From the NCBI GenBank assembly GCA_910583675.1, contig CAJTYH010000010.1, positions 1 to 64,000 on the forward strand: DNA of 64,000 bases. The letters run 5' to 3'. Source of the stretch: an uncultured Muribaculaceae bacterium. Lineage in GTDB: Bacteria > Bacteroidota > Bacteroidia > Bacteroidales > Muribaculaceae. The stretch's first letter is position 1. The number at the start of each line of letters is the position of its first letter. Below are positions 26,184-34,826 of this stretch, piece by piece. The notes under the pieces are model-generated. The model had not been told where the DNA came from and did no database searches. It saw nothing but the letters and a program-made list of their open reading frames with translations. The position numbers were made by a program, and so were the translations under genes.

Positions 26184-26969
26184 TCAGTTTTCAGGGAACT
26201 TGCGGTAATATTCCTCAAGGAGATTGCGGATGTTGAAGTAGTATGTCGCGTTTTCCTTTCCCTTGCTTCCGCGCTTTTCGACTTCTATACGGTCGAAGTA
26301 TGGTTCTTCGTATTCCTGGTTCTTTGCCACTGAGTTTTGGAAATTTATTATGTTGTATTCGTGCCGGGGATCTATCACGTACCAGGCGTTTTCCTTGTCT
26401 GCGCCTGTGCCTGAGGAAATTATTGCCTGGAGAAGATGGTTAAGGCGGTATTGCCAGATGCTTGCCAGATTCACCTTACCTCGTGCACGCAGGGCATATA
26501 TGAGGAAGTTCATCTGGGAGAGGTTGAACGGGTTGTCGGCCAATGCCTCCTTCGCATATGCTATGATGGAATCAAGTTCAGCACGTGTATGTCCTTCCTT
26601 GTAGTACAGGCTTTCATTCTTGGTGGAGACTTCCGAGTGACGGTACGGATTGAAATCCTCCTGAAAAAGATATCCGTAATATAGGTGACGGTAGTCGTTG
26701 AGGTTCATGACGGTTTCGTTCTTCTCATAGCGCTCCATAAGTGCGGGATAGTAGTAGGGCGACTTGGGGTCAAGAACCTCGGCTTTTATCTGATCCAGGT
26801 CAGGCTTTTCGGGAGCAGCCTTTTTATCTGCAGGTTTTACCGCCGGTCGTGGATTTGATGGTGCCGTAGGGCGTGGTGGCACCGTCCGTTGTGATGTGGT
26901 GCGGGCATTAGCTCCGGTACACATCGCAACTGTTACAAGTGCCAGTATGTAATATAATATTCTTTTCAT
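26184..26969 (-). CDS. DUF4919 exported protein
   Basis: A 261-residue protein with a signal peptide (ILYYILALVTVAMCTGANA), then a Pro/Lys-rich linker (residues 28-60), then a globular domain with LNDYRHLYYGYLFQEDFNPY and NPFNLSQMNFLIYALRARG, typical of DUF4919, a Bacteroidetes family without known function. The ATG at 26969 fits the signal peptide better than the frame opening at 26981. It lies 33 nt downstream of the membrane protein gene and is probably co-transcribed with it. Confidence 0.8.
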   Translation of the reverse strand: MKRILYYILALVTVAMCTGANARTTSQRTVPPRPTAPSNPRPAVKPADKKAAPEKPDLDQIKAEVLDPKSPYYYPALMERYEKNETVMNLNDYRHLYYGYLFQEDFNPYRHSEVSTKNESLYYKEGHTRAELDSIIAYAKEALADNPFNLSQMNFLIYALRARGKVNLASIWQYRLNHLLQAIISSGTGADKENAWYVIDPRHEYNIINFQNSVAKNQEYEEPYFDRIEVEKRGSKGKENATYYFNIRNLLEEYYRKFPEN

Positions 26970-27002
26970 CTTGGGCTGCACATTATAAGTGAGACAGGCT
27001 CG

Positions 27003-27485
27003 TCACGTATTGACGAGCAGTTGGGCCAGCGCTTTTCCGGCAAGGGTCATTGTAACTATCGCCGGAAGGCCTGTAGACAGTACCATACCCCATAGCTTCC
27101 CTGGGGCAGTCCGTCCGGAGGGTGTGCGGCTCCATGCTAGTCCTCCGAGTATGGCGCCTATGGCTGATCCGATTATCATGCCGCTCTGCCCCAATGTAAG
27201 ACCGGCGAGCATCCCTGCCAGGGCACCCCCGGTTATGTAGTAGCGTGCAGGAGTCTGTCCGTGTGGGATGCGGTCTCCGCCTGCCATGCTGATCCCGCAT
27301 ACGATTATTACGGCAATCGCCCAGAACAGCAGCGTGCGTTGGGAGAGGGAGGCTCCGTATCCGCTGTATGACAAGGAGATTATTCCCGCATATGCCGCAA
27401 CAGCTCCGGCTGAGGGATGCCGGAACGCTTCTACTATTCCGACGCTCAGCAGTATTACGCCTGTTATGAGCAAAAATGTTGCCAT
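27003..27485 (-). CDS. small polytopic membrane protein, unrecognised
   Basis: A 160-residue protein with about five hydrophobic segments: ATFLLITGVILLSVGIVEAF, AVAAYAGIISLSYSGYGAS, LLFWAIAVIIVCGISMAGG, ITGGALAGMLAGLTLG plus IGSAIGAILGGLAW with glycine-zipper spacing, and IVTMTLAGKALAQLLV. I do not recognise the family with certainty; it resembles DUF456-like proteins in its glycine zippers. It has an upstream -7 box (27626-27633) and is first in a small operon with the DUF4919 gene. Confidence 0.65.
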   Translation of the reverse strand: MATFLLITGVILLSVGIVEAFRHPSAGAVAAYAGIISLSYSGYGASLSQRTLLFWAIAVIIVCGISMAGGDRIPHGQTPARYYITGGALAGMLAGLTLGQSGMIIGSAIGAILGGLAWSRTPSGRTAPGKLWGMVLSTGLPAIVTMTLAGKALAQLLVNT

Positions 27486-27625
27486 TAATCAATGCTTTTA
27501 TGAAGGGTTATTGCCGGCTGTGACCGGAGAAATATGCCCGAAAGTGGACGGCATCAGCTGTGCCATGCACATTCAACTGTAATATCAGAACATCCCTGTG
27601 GAGCATGTGGCCTTTTCTGGCATCA

Positions 27626-27633
27626 CAAATTTA
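27626..27633 (-). promoter_or_regulatory. -7 box upstream of the membrane protein gene
   Basis: The minus strand reads TAAATTTG. The start would lie near 27619, giving a leader of about 134 nt that I could not assign to a known riboswitch. Confidence 0.45.
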
Positions 27634-27765
27634 AGTTTTTTCGGACAATCGCCCGCTATCTTTATTATTTCTTCACACTTTTTCCCTAATCTTAAGGTGC
27701 TATGAAGCATGCAGACAGGGGGATAATATGCATGCCATCGAAGTGTTAAATGAAGAATTAAATTT

Positions 27766-27796
27766 TTTGTATGAATATAAAAATTACGTAAATTTG
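27766..27796 (+). promoter_or_regulatory. consensus promoter of the ECF sigma gene
   Basis: TTTG at 27766-27769, a 19-nt spacer and TAAATTTG at 27789-27796 match the Bacteroidetes housekeeping promoter exactly. The predicted start, about 27803, lies inside the longest open frame. It therefore supports the ATG at 27857 as the real start codon. Confidence 0.8.
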
Positions 27797-27856
27797 CATG
27801 TGCCCAACAAACAGTTTATAGCGTCCGGACGCTATAGGTGTATATTGATTGTGACC

Positions 27857-28384
27857 ATGCAGAAGGAATTTGGGAAGATTTTCAAAACCTATTTCGCACC
27901 GGTGAAAAACTTCGTCAGGAAGTTGGTAAAGTCTGAGGATGATGCTGAGGATATCGCACAAGATGTGTTCACTCAACTTTGGGCCAAGCCGGATGTGTGG
28001 CGTGACAATCCGGAAATAGACAAGTACATCTACCGTATGGCTCGCTATCAGGCGCTTGATTTCATAAAAGCGCATGTTCGCAATACTGAGCGGGGATTGG
28101 TGGATGCACCGTTGCATGAGGTGGAGACGATCAGCTCGGGTCTTTCCACGGTCGACCCGATAATTCGCGAAGAGGCGGAATTGCTGTTGCGCATGGCTCT
28201 TGACAAGATGCCTGAGAAGCGCCGCGAGATATTCTGCATGTCGCGTTTCGACGAATTGAGCCACAAGGAGATAGCCGAACGTCTCGGCCTGTCGGTGCGC
28301 ACGGTGGAGAGTCACATCTACAGTGCCGTGGCGGCGTTGAAGTCCGTATTCCCTCGGCATGAGAAATCCATGAAGGTGTCATAG
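27857..28384 (+). CDS. ECF-type RNA polymerase sigma-70 factor
   Basis: A 175-residue ECF sigma factor. Region 2 reads YFAPVKNFVRKLVKSEDDAE then DIAQDVFTQLWAKPDVW and IDKYIYRMARYQALDFIKAH. Region 4 reads MPEKRREIFCMSRFDELSHK followed by EIAERLGLSVRTVESHI. Most Bacteroidetes ECF factors of this group are followed by a FecR-type anti-sigma and a SusC/D pair. Here no such gene follows, and the next gene is convergent and overlaps by 6 nt. Its own promoter is of the housekeeping type, so it does not appear to be self-activated. Start chosen at 27857 because of promoter position and family length. Confidence 0.92.
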   Translation: MQKEFGKIFKTYFAPVKNFVRKLVKSEDDAEDIAQDVFTQLWAKPDVWRDNPEIDKYIYRMARYQALDFIKAHVRNTERGLVDAPLHEVETISSGLSTVDPIIREEAELLLRMALDKMPEKRREIFCMSRFDELSHKEIAERLGLSVRTVESHIYSAVAALKSVFPRHEKSMKVS

Positions 28385-29236
28385 TGGCTTTCCAAGCGGC
28401 GCACGGCGTATGTATGGTTCCGGAAGATTCCGGTCTTTGGCCACGTCTCTCAGCTGTTCGCTGAAATATGCCGCTATCGAGCCTGTGAATTTCAACGGCA
28501 GTAGTTGTGGTGAAAGCAGCGGGTAGCGGTTGTAGTAGAGCATTATATTGCGGTCGAAAAACAAGTTGAATCCCCGTGTCACAATTTCCTTTATGTAAGT
28601 ATGGGAGATATGTGCGCTCAAGAATGGCGCGAATGAGGCCAGGAAGCGGTTCGGGGCGATGTCGTCTGCCGTCGGACGGTATATGCGGCGTATCAGTTCG
28701 TCGTACCCGTAGGGGTACAGCCTATGGAATTCGTTTGTAAGATCCTCAGGCAGCATCTTTTTGAGAATGTCAGCTACCAAAGTTTTGCCGAGCCACGCGC
28801 CTGAGCCTTCGTCGCCGAGCAGATATCCGAGCGGTGGCACATTGTCTATTATCTTTTCCCCGTCGTAAAGGCATGAGTTCGCTCCCGTACCGAGGATGCA
28901 GACTATCGCGCTTTCCCCTTCGGACATGGCTCGGCATGCCCCAAGCATGTCGCTTTCCACGGTGATGTCAGTGGCATGAGGCAGCGCGTTCACGATGGCG
29001 CATCTCATCGCGCTGCAAGCTTCCCCTCGGCATCCGGCTCCATAATATTCAACCTTTCCGATCAGTTGCGGGTGCTGCAATTGCGGAACCAGATGCTTCC
29101 TTAGGATGGAAAGCAGGGTTTCGGCAGACATTGTCGCGGGGTTCATTCCGGGAGTGAAGAGGTCAATGCTATGTCTTTCCCCATCGTAGAGCACCCAATG
29201 CACTTTGGTGCTTCCGCCGTCGGCAATAAGTCTCAT
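28379..29236 (-). CDS. BadF/N-acetylhexosamine kinase-like ATPase
   Basis: A 285-residue ASKHA-fold kinase. Visible motifs are the phosphate-1 loop LIADGGSTKVHWVLYDG at the N-terminus, GAGCRGEACSAMRCAIVNAL, VESDMLGACRAM with the catalytic Asp, CILGTGANSCLYDG, and LLGDEGSGAWLGKTLVADIL. This is the BadF/BcrA-like group, which contains GlcNAc and MurNAc kinases. Its place 14 nt after a NamZ muramidase and an AmpG-like importer suggests that it phosphorylates an amino sugar released from peptidoglycan, as MurK does. This is an inference from context. The ATG at 29236 avoids overlap with the namZ stop. Confidence 0.85.
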   Translation of the reverse strand: MRLIADGGSTKVHWVLYDGERHSIDLFTPGMNPATMSAETLLSILRKHLVPQLQHPQLIGKVEYYGAGCRGEACSAMRCAIVNALPHATDITVESDMLGACRAMSEGESAIVCILGTGANSCLYDGEKIIDNVPPLGYLLGDEGSGAWLGKTLVADILKKMLPEDLTNEFHRLYPYGYDELIRRIYRPTADDIAPNRFLASFAPFLSAHISHTYIKEIVTRGFNLFFDRNIMLYYNRYPLLSPQLLPLKFTGSIAAYFSEQLRDVAKDRNLPEPYIRRAPLGKPL

Positions 29237-29250
29237 ATGGCGAGAATTGG

Positions 29251-30483
29251 TCAATAGAGGTGGTATTTATGTTTTGTTTTCTCGAATGCGGGCAGGTCTT
29301 TGTGCCATAATGGCTCAATGTCCTCTACGCGGTGGTTCTTGAAGAACATGCGGCGCACGTCCTTGCTTCCGCATACCTTGTCGAACATGCCGAAGCGTTT
29401 GGAGTCTGCTCCGGTTGCAACTTTATGGTCGGGATACATCCTGGCCAGTTCCTGCATCACGTAGAATTGCACAAGTGTAAGCTCAGCCTTGTCAAAGTCG
29501 GTGACATAGATTTCAACTCCATTGAGGTTCAGACCCTTGTTGAATCCATAGTAAGGCTTGTAGGTTACGGGACGGAACGCGATACCCGGAAGTTGCAGCG
29601 CATTGAGGTTGTCGGCGAGTTTGCGTCCGTTGATCCATGGTGCGGCAAAGGTGCGGAACGGCATAGTGTAGCCGACACCTATACTGAGATAGTCAAGCTC
29701 GCCGGCGATTCCGGTCGCCGGATAATATATGGCCGTTTCAGCGGACGGAATATGCGGCGACGGAAGCACCCATGGCATGCCGGTGTCGGCAAAAAGCATG
29801 TCGCGACTCCACCCTTTCATGGGCACTACGGTGAGTTTCAGCGGTTTTTGTGTAGAGAACATTTTCTCCTCATATAACAGCCTGGCCAGTTCACCCGGTG
29901 TGAGACCGTAAATGTACGGGATAGGATACTGGCTTACGAAGCTTGTACAGTCCGGTTCTGTCAAAAGCCCTTCGATTTTCTTGCCTCCCAATGGATTGGG
30001 GCGGTCAAGCACTACGAATTCCTTGCCAAGGTTCGCGCACTGCTCCATGGCAAGACCCATAGTGGAGATGAATGTATAGGAACGGCAGCCGTTGTCCTGG
30101 ATGTCGTATACGAGCACGTCAATGTCCTTAAGCATCTCGGGGGTAGGTTTGCGTGTGGCTCCATAAAGTGAATAGACTTTTACTCCGGTGGCCTTGTCGG
30201 TGGTGGAGGTTACCTTTTGTCCAGCCGGGATGTCGCCACGCACTCCATGCTCGGGAGCGAACAGGGCGACGAGATTGACCTCAGGGCTTTCGTGCAGTAT
30301 GTCTATGGTAGATCGCAGGTCGTTGTCCACACCGGTAGGATTGGTGATCAGCCCTACGCGTTTACCTTTGAGGCATTCGAAGTTGCTCTCGCGAAGTACC
30401 TCAATCCCGGGTTTCACTTTGGGATGTGCTGCGGCGGTTATGATGACTGTGGCCGCAAGTAGCCACGTGAGAATACGTTTCAT
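29251..30483 (-). CDS. namZ: exo-beta-N-acetylmuramidase (DUF1343)
   Basis: A 410-residue exported protein with signal peptide (LTWLLAATVIITAAAHP). It is a full-length DUF1343/NamZ protein: CLKGKRVGLITNPTGVDNDL, VALFAPEHGVRGDIPAGQK with the conserved PEHG, DVLVYDIQDNGCRSYTFIST, and VVLDRPNPLGG. NamZ enzymes remove MurNAc from the non-reducing end of peptide-free peptidoglycan chains. It lies between an AmpG-like transporter and a sugar kinase on one strand, with a 14-nt gap to the kinase and 60 nt to the transporter. This is a consistent salvage operon. Confidence 0.93.
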   Translation of the reverse strand: MKRILTWLLAATVIITAAAHPKVKPGIEVLRESNFECLKGKRVGLITNPTGVDNDLRSTIDILHESPEVNLVALFAPEHGVRGDIPAGQKVTSTTDKATGVKVYSLYGATRKPTPEMLKDIDVLVYDIQDNGCRSYTFISTMGLAMEQCANLGKEFVVLDRPNPLGGKKIEGLLTEPDCTSFVSQYPIPYIYGLTPGELARLLYEEKMFSTQKPLKLTVVPMKGWSRDMLFADTGMPWVLPSPHIPSAETAIYYPATGIAGELDYLSIGVGYTMPFRTFAAPWINGRKLADNLNALQLPGIAFRPVTYKPYYGFNKGLNLNGVEIYVTDFDKAELTLVQFYVMQELARMYPDHKVATGADSKRFGMFDKVCGSKDVRRMFFKNHRVEDIEPLWHKDLPAFEKTKHKYHLY

Positions 30484-30543
30484 ATGGTAATCGGGTCTTG
30501 ATGTCGTGTTGAATCTACTGAATTATAACGCGTTGCCGGCAGG

Positions 30544-31833
30544 TTAGGTTCTGGTCGCCTTTTTGCCGAACGCAGGGTCTACCTTTATGAGGTAGCAGAC
30601 ACCTATAGTGGCTGCGCAGCATATCATAGTCCATATGAAGAATGCGGTGTAGCTGAAAGTGTCGGCAATCCATCCGGCTGCCATGCCCGGAAGCATCATT
30701 CCCAGCGCCATGAACCCGGTGCAGATGGAGTAGTGGGCGGTCTTGAAGCGTCCGTTTGAGAAATAGATCAGATAGAGCATGTAGGCCGTGAAGCCGAAGC
30801 CGTAACCGAATTGCTCCACGAAGACACATGCATACACTTCCCATATGGCCGAGGGCTGGACTATCGCGAGGTAGACGAACGTAAGGCAGGTGAGCGACAT
30901 GCTCCATGCCATGGGATGAAGCCAGTGACGCAGTCCGTTGCGTGCGGCTACCAGTCCTCCTACGATGCCTCCGAGCATCAGTCCGATTACGCCGATCGTG
31001 CCGTAGACCCATCCGACCTCGTCGGCGCTCAGTCCCAATCCCCCCTTGTCTATGGGATCGAGCATGAACGGGGTTATCATCTTTACGAGCTGTGCCTCCG
31101 GGAGCCGGTACAGCAGCATGAACAGTATGGCTGTTCCCACTTGGGGTTTGCGAAAGAACGCCACGAAGGTCTCAATGAACTCCCGGAAGACCTCGCTGCC
31201 TGAGCGGGGCCGGTGGAATGCGTCGGATGCGGGCTTCGGAAGTATTGCGGCATGATACACGGCTATCCCCACGAAGAAGGTGGCAAGGATGGCGAACACA
31301 AGGATCCACCCGGCTTTAGGTTCCGCCCATGCCTCGCTCACGTGTGCCGCCACGATTACCAATGCTCCCTGGCCTATGACCATGGATATGCGATAGAAAA
31401 GCGACCGTATACCCACGAATAAGCTCTGACGATGCTCGCTGAGCGCGAGCATGTAGAATCCGTCGGCTGCGATATCATGCGTGGCCGACGCGAAAGCCAT
31501 GAGCCAGAAAACGGCCAATGTGGCCTGGAAGAAGCCCGATGCCGGAAGGGTGAAGGCGATAGCTGCCATGGCGATCCCTATGACCCACTGCATCGTGACA
31601 ACCCACCATCGCTTGCTGCGGATTATGTCCACGAACGGACTCCAGAACGGTTTTATGACCCAGGGCAGGTAAAGCCATGCCGTGAAAAATGCGAGTTCGG
31701 TATTGCTTATGCCTAGGCATTTGTACATGACTGTGCTGATGGTCATTACGGCCATGTATGGCAATCCTTCTGCGAAGTAGAGGGTAGGCACCCACCACCA
31801 TGCGCGGTCTTTGTTTTGTGGGGTATGTGGCAT
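30544..31833 (-). CDS. AmpG-like MFS muropeptide/sugar transporter
   Basis: A 429-residue major-facilitator protein with twelve helices. The opening WWWVPTLYFAEGLPYMAVMT and the loop LPWVIKPFWSPFVDIIRSKR are typical of AmpG, which imports GlcNAc-anhydroMurNAc (peptides) in exchange with the proton gradient. FASATHDIAADGFYMLAL in helix 4 is also conserved in that group. It is second in the operon SpoIID-like, AmpG-like, NamZ, kinase. The substrate may be MurNAc or a disaccharide; this is inferred. Confidence 0.88.
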   Translation of the reverse strand: MPHTPQNKDRAWWWVPTLYFAEGLPYMAVMTISTVMYKCLGISNTELAFFTAWLYLPWVIKPFWSPFVDIIRSKRWWVVTMQWVIGIAMAAIAFTLPASGFFQATLAVFWLMAFASATHDIAADGFYMLALSEHRQSLFVGIRSLFYRISMVIGQGALVIVAAHVSEAWAEPKAGWILVFAILATFFVGIAVYHAAILPKPASDAFHRPRSGSEVFREFIETFVAFFRKPQVGTAILFMLLYRLPEAQLVKMITPFMLDPIDKGGLGLSADEVGWVYGTIGVIGLMLGGIVGGLVAARNGLRHWLHPMAWSMSLTCLTFVYLAIVQPSAIWEVYACVFVEQFGYGFGFTAYMLYLIYFSNGRFKTAHYSICTGFMALGMMLPGMAAGWIADTFSYTAFFIWTMICCAATIGVCYLIKVDPAFGKKATRT

Positions 31834-31868
31834 TTTACCGGTAGTGTTTTAGGTGTAGACAGGTGATT

Positions 31869-33119
31869 TCAGATGTAAAGGGTGGCTATTTCCGCCTTAG
31901 GGAAGTAGTGATGAAGTATGGAGCGGTAGTCGTATCCTTTGTTTCCCATTACCGCCGCACCGATCTGGCACATCCCGACACCGTGTCCCCATCCTCGTCC
32001 CTTAAGTATGAAGTTCCCCTCGTTGTCGCGTTCCACTTTGAATATTGAGGATCGCAGGTGGCTTTCCGACAGCCAACGGCGTATCTCAAGCTCCTTCCCG
32101 ACAACGGCGGTGTGTCGGCTCCCTTCAATCAGTAGGCGCACGATGTGTCCTGCATGCGTTGTTTCCAGAGGTGTGAGGCTTTTTATCTCCCCGAAGTCTA
32201 TTCCTGAGCGGCATTTCAACAATTCGGACAGCCGTGCGGCGGTGTATCGGACTTCCCATTTGAAGAAGTCCGAGTTCTCACGGTCGTAGTCGTTGAGCAC
32301 CTGGCTCAGTATGTCGGGATCGGAGGTATCGCAGAAGACACTTCCTCCGTCATGGTCTGCTACGTGTGTGAGGTATTCTTTCGGGTCGTCTTCCCAACAG
32401 TTTTCGAAACGTTCGCTTATGCCGCCGCAGCACTTGCTGAACCGCGCATCGCATACATCGCCTAGGTATGTCAGCATCTCGCCCCGGGTCTCTTCCACGG
32501 CTTGAGCCACTTCCCGGCGTGTCTGGCGCGTGATGCCTTGGTAGCGTTGGCAGTGATCGTCGGCACAGACATCGAACTGGGTGTGGTCTTCACGGTCATA
32601 CCATTTCACAAGTTCATCTACCTCGCGTCCGTCTGGGAGCGTAGTATGCTTCCATCCTCCTTTTTCGGTACAAGTGTGCTTACCCCGGTCAAGGAGCTGC
32701 CTTGTCAGCCAGCTGCGGCTTACCACGGCATGTGCCATAAGTAACGATCGTGAGGCTGTGGCGCTCATTTCCGATGAGATCACGCTTTTGAGGTATTCTT
32801 CAAGGCCGATGGAGTTCACTGCGATTATATGTCCGGGATTCGCTTCGTCGGGCAGGAGGGTAAGTGCTCCCCGGAAGCGTTGGCTCTCGCGTCTCTCCCA
32901 ATGGAACCCTATGCCGATAGTGACATCGTGCAGTTCGAAGCTGCACGTCTCGGGATTGGCGGGGGTGTATGTAGTCGGGGCTTGGCACAGATCGGCCACC
33001 ATGTCGCCTGTGACAGGAGCGCCCCCGACAGAGCGATGATATAGTCCGTAGAATGTGACATTGAGCGTCGGGGCGCTCATGATGCCTATGTTTATGATTG
33101 GTTCCTTGTCAATTCTCAT
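31869..33119 (-). CDS. SpoIID/LytB-domain protein
   Basis: A 416-residue protein of the SpoIID/LytB family. The N-terminal part contains IAVNSIGLEEYLKSVISSEM and SLLMAHAVVSRSWLTRQLL, the catalytic-type helix of SpoIID with its Glu (SSEMSA). The C-terminal part contains GRGWGHGVGMCQIGAAVMGN, the family's closing motif. SpoIID is a lytic transglycosylase that cuts peptidoglycan glycan strands stripped of stem peptides; LytB-type members activate amidases. There is no evident signal peptide. The ATG at 33119 lies only 4 nt after an exact -7 box (33124-33131), so the mRNA is probably leaderless. The alternative ATG at 33080 would cut into the conserved opening. Confidence 0.88.
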   Translation of the reverse strand: MRIDKEPIINIGIMSAPTLNVTFYGLYHRSVGGAPVTGDMVADLCQAPTTYTPANPETCSFELHDVTIGIGFHWERRESQRFRGALTLLPDEANPGHIIAVNSIGLEEYLKSVISSEMSATASRSLLMAHAVVSRSWLTRQLLDRGKHTCTEKGGWKHTTLPDGREVDELVKWYDREDHTQFDVCADDHCQRYQGITRQTRREVAQAVEETRGEMLTYLGDVCDARFSKCCGGISERFENCWEDDPKEYLTHVADHDGGSVFCDTSDPDILSQVLNDYDRENSDFFKWEVRYTAARLSELLKCRSGIDFGEIKSLTPLETTHAGHIVRLLIEGSRHTAVVGKELEIRRWLSESHLRSSIFKVERDNEGNFILKGRGWGHGVGMCQIGAAVMGNKGYDYRSILHHYFPKAEIATLYI

Positions 33120-33123
33120 ACCG

Positions 33124-33131
33124 CAAAGATA
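33124..33131 (-). promoter_or_regulatory. -7 box of the peptidoglycan-salvage operon
   Basis: The minus strand reads TATCTTTG, ending 4 nt before the ATG at 33119. It would drive the SpoIID-like, AmpG-like, namZ and kinase genes. Confidence 0.6.
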
Positions 33132-33187
33132 AGGATTTTTGTCGGTTGCAGGTTGGCCGGGCGTTGTTTTTCAGGTTTATCTTTCGT

Positions 33188-33195
33188 ACATTTGC
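33188..33195 (+). promoter_or_regulatory. -7 box of the endonuclease I gene
   Basis: TACATTTG matches TAnnTTTG. A TTG at 33164-33166, 21 nt upstream, may serve as -33. The start codon lies 24 nt after the box. Confidence 0.55.
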
Positions 33196-33219
33196 ATCCT
33201 ATCACATTTTTTTGACAAT

Positions 33220-34731
33220 ATGAGAAAAGACTACCGGAGAGCCATGGCGGCATTGGCTGCGTGTGTTGCGTTGAACGCGGCTGCGGACATCCCTCTTGCA
33301 TATTATGCGTCCATTCAGGGGCTGTGTGGCGCTGAGTTGAAAAACGCCCTGCATGAACTGATCGGGAATGACCCCGATGTGAAGATGCTTTCGTACGGAA
33401 GCGGGAACCTGCATACCTGGTGGGGCTTCTATGTGACGGACAGGAATGCCGACAATTCGGTCGTGGATCGTTACAGCAACGACGTGCGTTACTTTACCTC
33501 GCAAGGCAGTTCCGTTTCTGGAATGAACATAGAGCATTCCTTCCCCAAGTCATGGTGGGGCGGGAGCGAGAACAACGCCTACAAGGACCTATACAATCTC
33601 ATGCCCTGCGAGCAGAAGATCAATTCTACCAAGAGCAATTATCCCATGGGCATAGTTACCCGTCCCACACCGGCTGGCAATAACGGATGTACCAAGGTCG
33701 GTGCCGGGGAATGGGACGGCAACTGGTGGGAGCCGGCAGACAAATGGAAAGGAGACTTCGCACGAGGCTACATGTATATGGTGACCGCATACCAGCAGTT
33801 CACATATTCAAGTCCCCAGGCCAGACAGATCATCCAGACAGGGGATTACCCGACACTCCTGCCACGGGCATCGGAACTGTATATAAGGTGGGCGCTTGCT
33901 GACGACGTAACGGAGATGGAAGCGGTGCGTAACGACCGTGTGCAGAACATACAAGGGAACCGCAACCCGTTCGTGGATTTTCCCAATCTCATGGAATACA
34001 TATGGGGTGACTCTGTGTCTACCCCCATTGACTTGAGGTTTACCCGCAAGTCAGCTCCCGCATACGGGGTGATAGGGGAGCCTGTCGGCCCTACGGTCAC
34101 ATTGTACGACAATACCCTGTTGGGTCAGGATGGCGGATTCGTGGAGGATATGATAGAGGCTCCAGTGAGCGGCTATCATGTATGGACAAACACTGCGCAA
34201 TATGGATGGAAAGGAACTTCCTATAGTGGTGGAGCCGTGGCGGCGGTGGCAGACCTTGTAGGATCCGAGATAGACTTGACGGAAATGGCATCGGCGCGTA
34301 TGTCGTTTGACCATTCCGTCAATTATGCAAGCGTGAGTCCTTCCGAACAGTTATTCGTGTATGCCCGCGATGAAAATGGGGCCGATACGCAGTTGAACGT
34401 GCCCTCATGGCCTGCCGGCAACAGCTGGAGTTTCGTGTCGTCTGGAAATGTGAGCCTTGAAGCTTTCGTAGGCAAGAGGGTGAGGATCGTCTTCCGCTAT
34501 GTATCCGACAATGTCAAGTCGCCGACGTGGGAGATCAAGAACCTGAAGATCTCCGGTCAGAAGCGCACATCCGGCGTGGATTACATACAACCGGCTCTTG
34601 ATCCGGACGACAACACCTCGTTCCCTGCAGAATACTACACGCTTGACGGGCGTCGTATTGACCCTGCTACGTATCGTGGCATAGTAATCCGCCGTCAGGG
34701 CACTTCGGTCACCAAGGAGCTGCTCCGATAG
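33220..34731 (+). CDS. exported endonuclease I-family nuclease with C-terminal extension
   Basis: A 503-residue protein. The start at 33220 is chosen because it follows the promoter and opens the signal peptide MAALAACVALNAAADIPLA. The nuclease domain (residues about 20-275) has the family motif MNIEHSFPKSWWGG, with the catalytic His of the beta-beta-metal fold, then KDLYNLMPCEQKINSTKSNYP and NPFVDFPNLMEYIWGD. The remaining 220 residues form a jelly-roll-like region followed by a C-terminal stretch EYYTLDGRRIDPATYRGIVI that resembles Bacteroidetes C-terminal sorting or surface-attachment tails. Such enzymes degrade extracellular DNA or RNA. Confidence 0.88.
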   Translation: MRKDYRRAMAALAACVALNAAADIPLAYYASIQGLCGAELKNALHELIGNDPDVKMLSYGSGNLHTWWGFYVTDRNADNSVVDRYSNDVRYFTSQGSSVSGMNIEHSFPKSWWGGSENNAYKDLYNLMPCEQKINSTKSNYPMGIVTRPTPAGNNGCTKVGAGEWDGNWWEPADKWKGDFARGYMYMVTAYQQFTYSSPQARQIIQTGDYPTLLPRASELYIRWALADDVTEMEAVRNDRVQNIQGNRNPFVDFPNLMEYIWGDSVSTPIDLRFTRKSAPAYGVIGEPVGPTVTLYDNTLLGQDGGFVEDMIEAPVSGYHVWTNTAQYGWKGTSYSGGAVAAVADLVGSEIDLTEMASARMSFDHSVNYASVSPSEQLFVYARDENGADTQLNVPSWPAGNSWSFVSSGNVSLEAFVGKRVRIVFRYVSDNVKSPTWEIKNLKISGQKRTSGVDYIQPALDPDDNTSFPAEYYTLDGRRIDPATYRGIVIRRQGTSVTKELLR

Positions 34732-34757
34732 GTTTAATCCCATCGTTTCATAATAAG

Positions 34758-34795
34758 GCGCCCTTGAGAATTTACCGGCAAATTCTCAAGGGCGC
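34758..34795. terminator. bidirectional hairpin between endonuclease I and lacI-type genes
   Basis: GCGCCCTTGAGAATTT pairs perfectly over 16 bp with AAATTCTCAAGGGCGC around the loop ACCGGC. It lies between two convergent stops. The T-rich stretch is weak on both sides (CTTATTATG on the minus strand). Confidence 0.7.
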
Positions 34796-34826
34796 TTGGT
34801 GTATGGGATGTTTAATGTTTTGTAGT

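Noticed and set aside
27728..27856. Earlier ATG for the ECF sigma factor
   Set aside because: The predicted transcription start (about 27803) is downstream of it, and the added residues are not part of the sigma fold.
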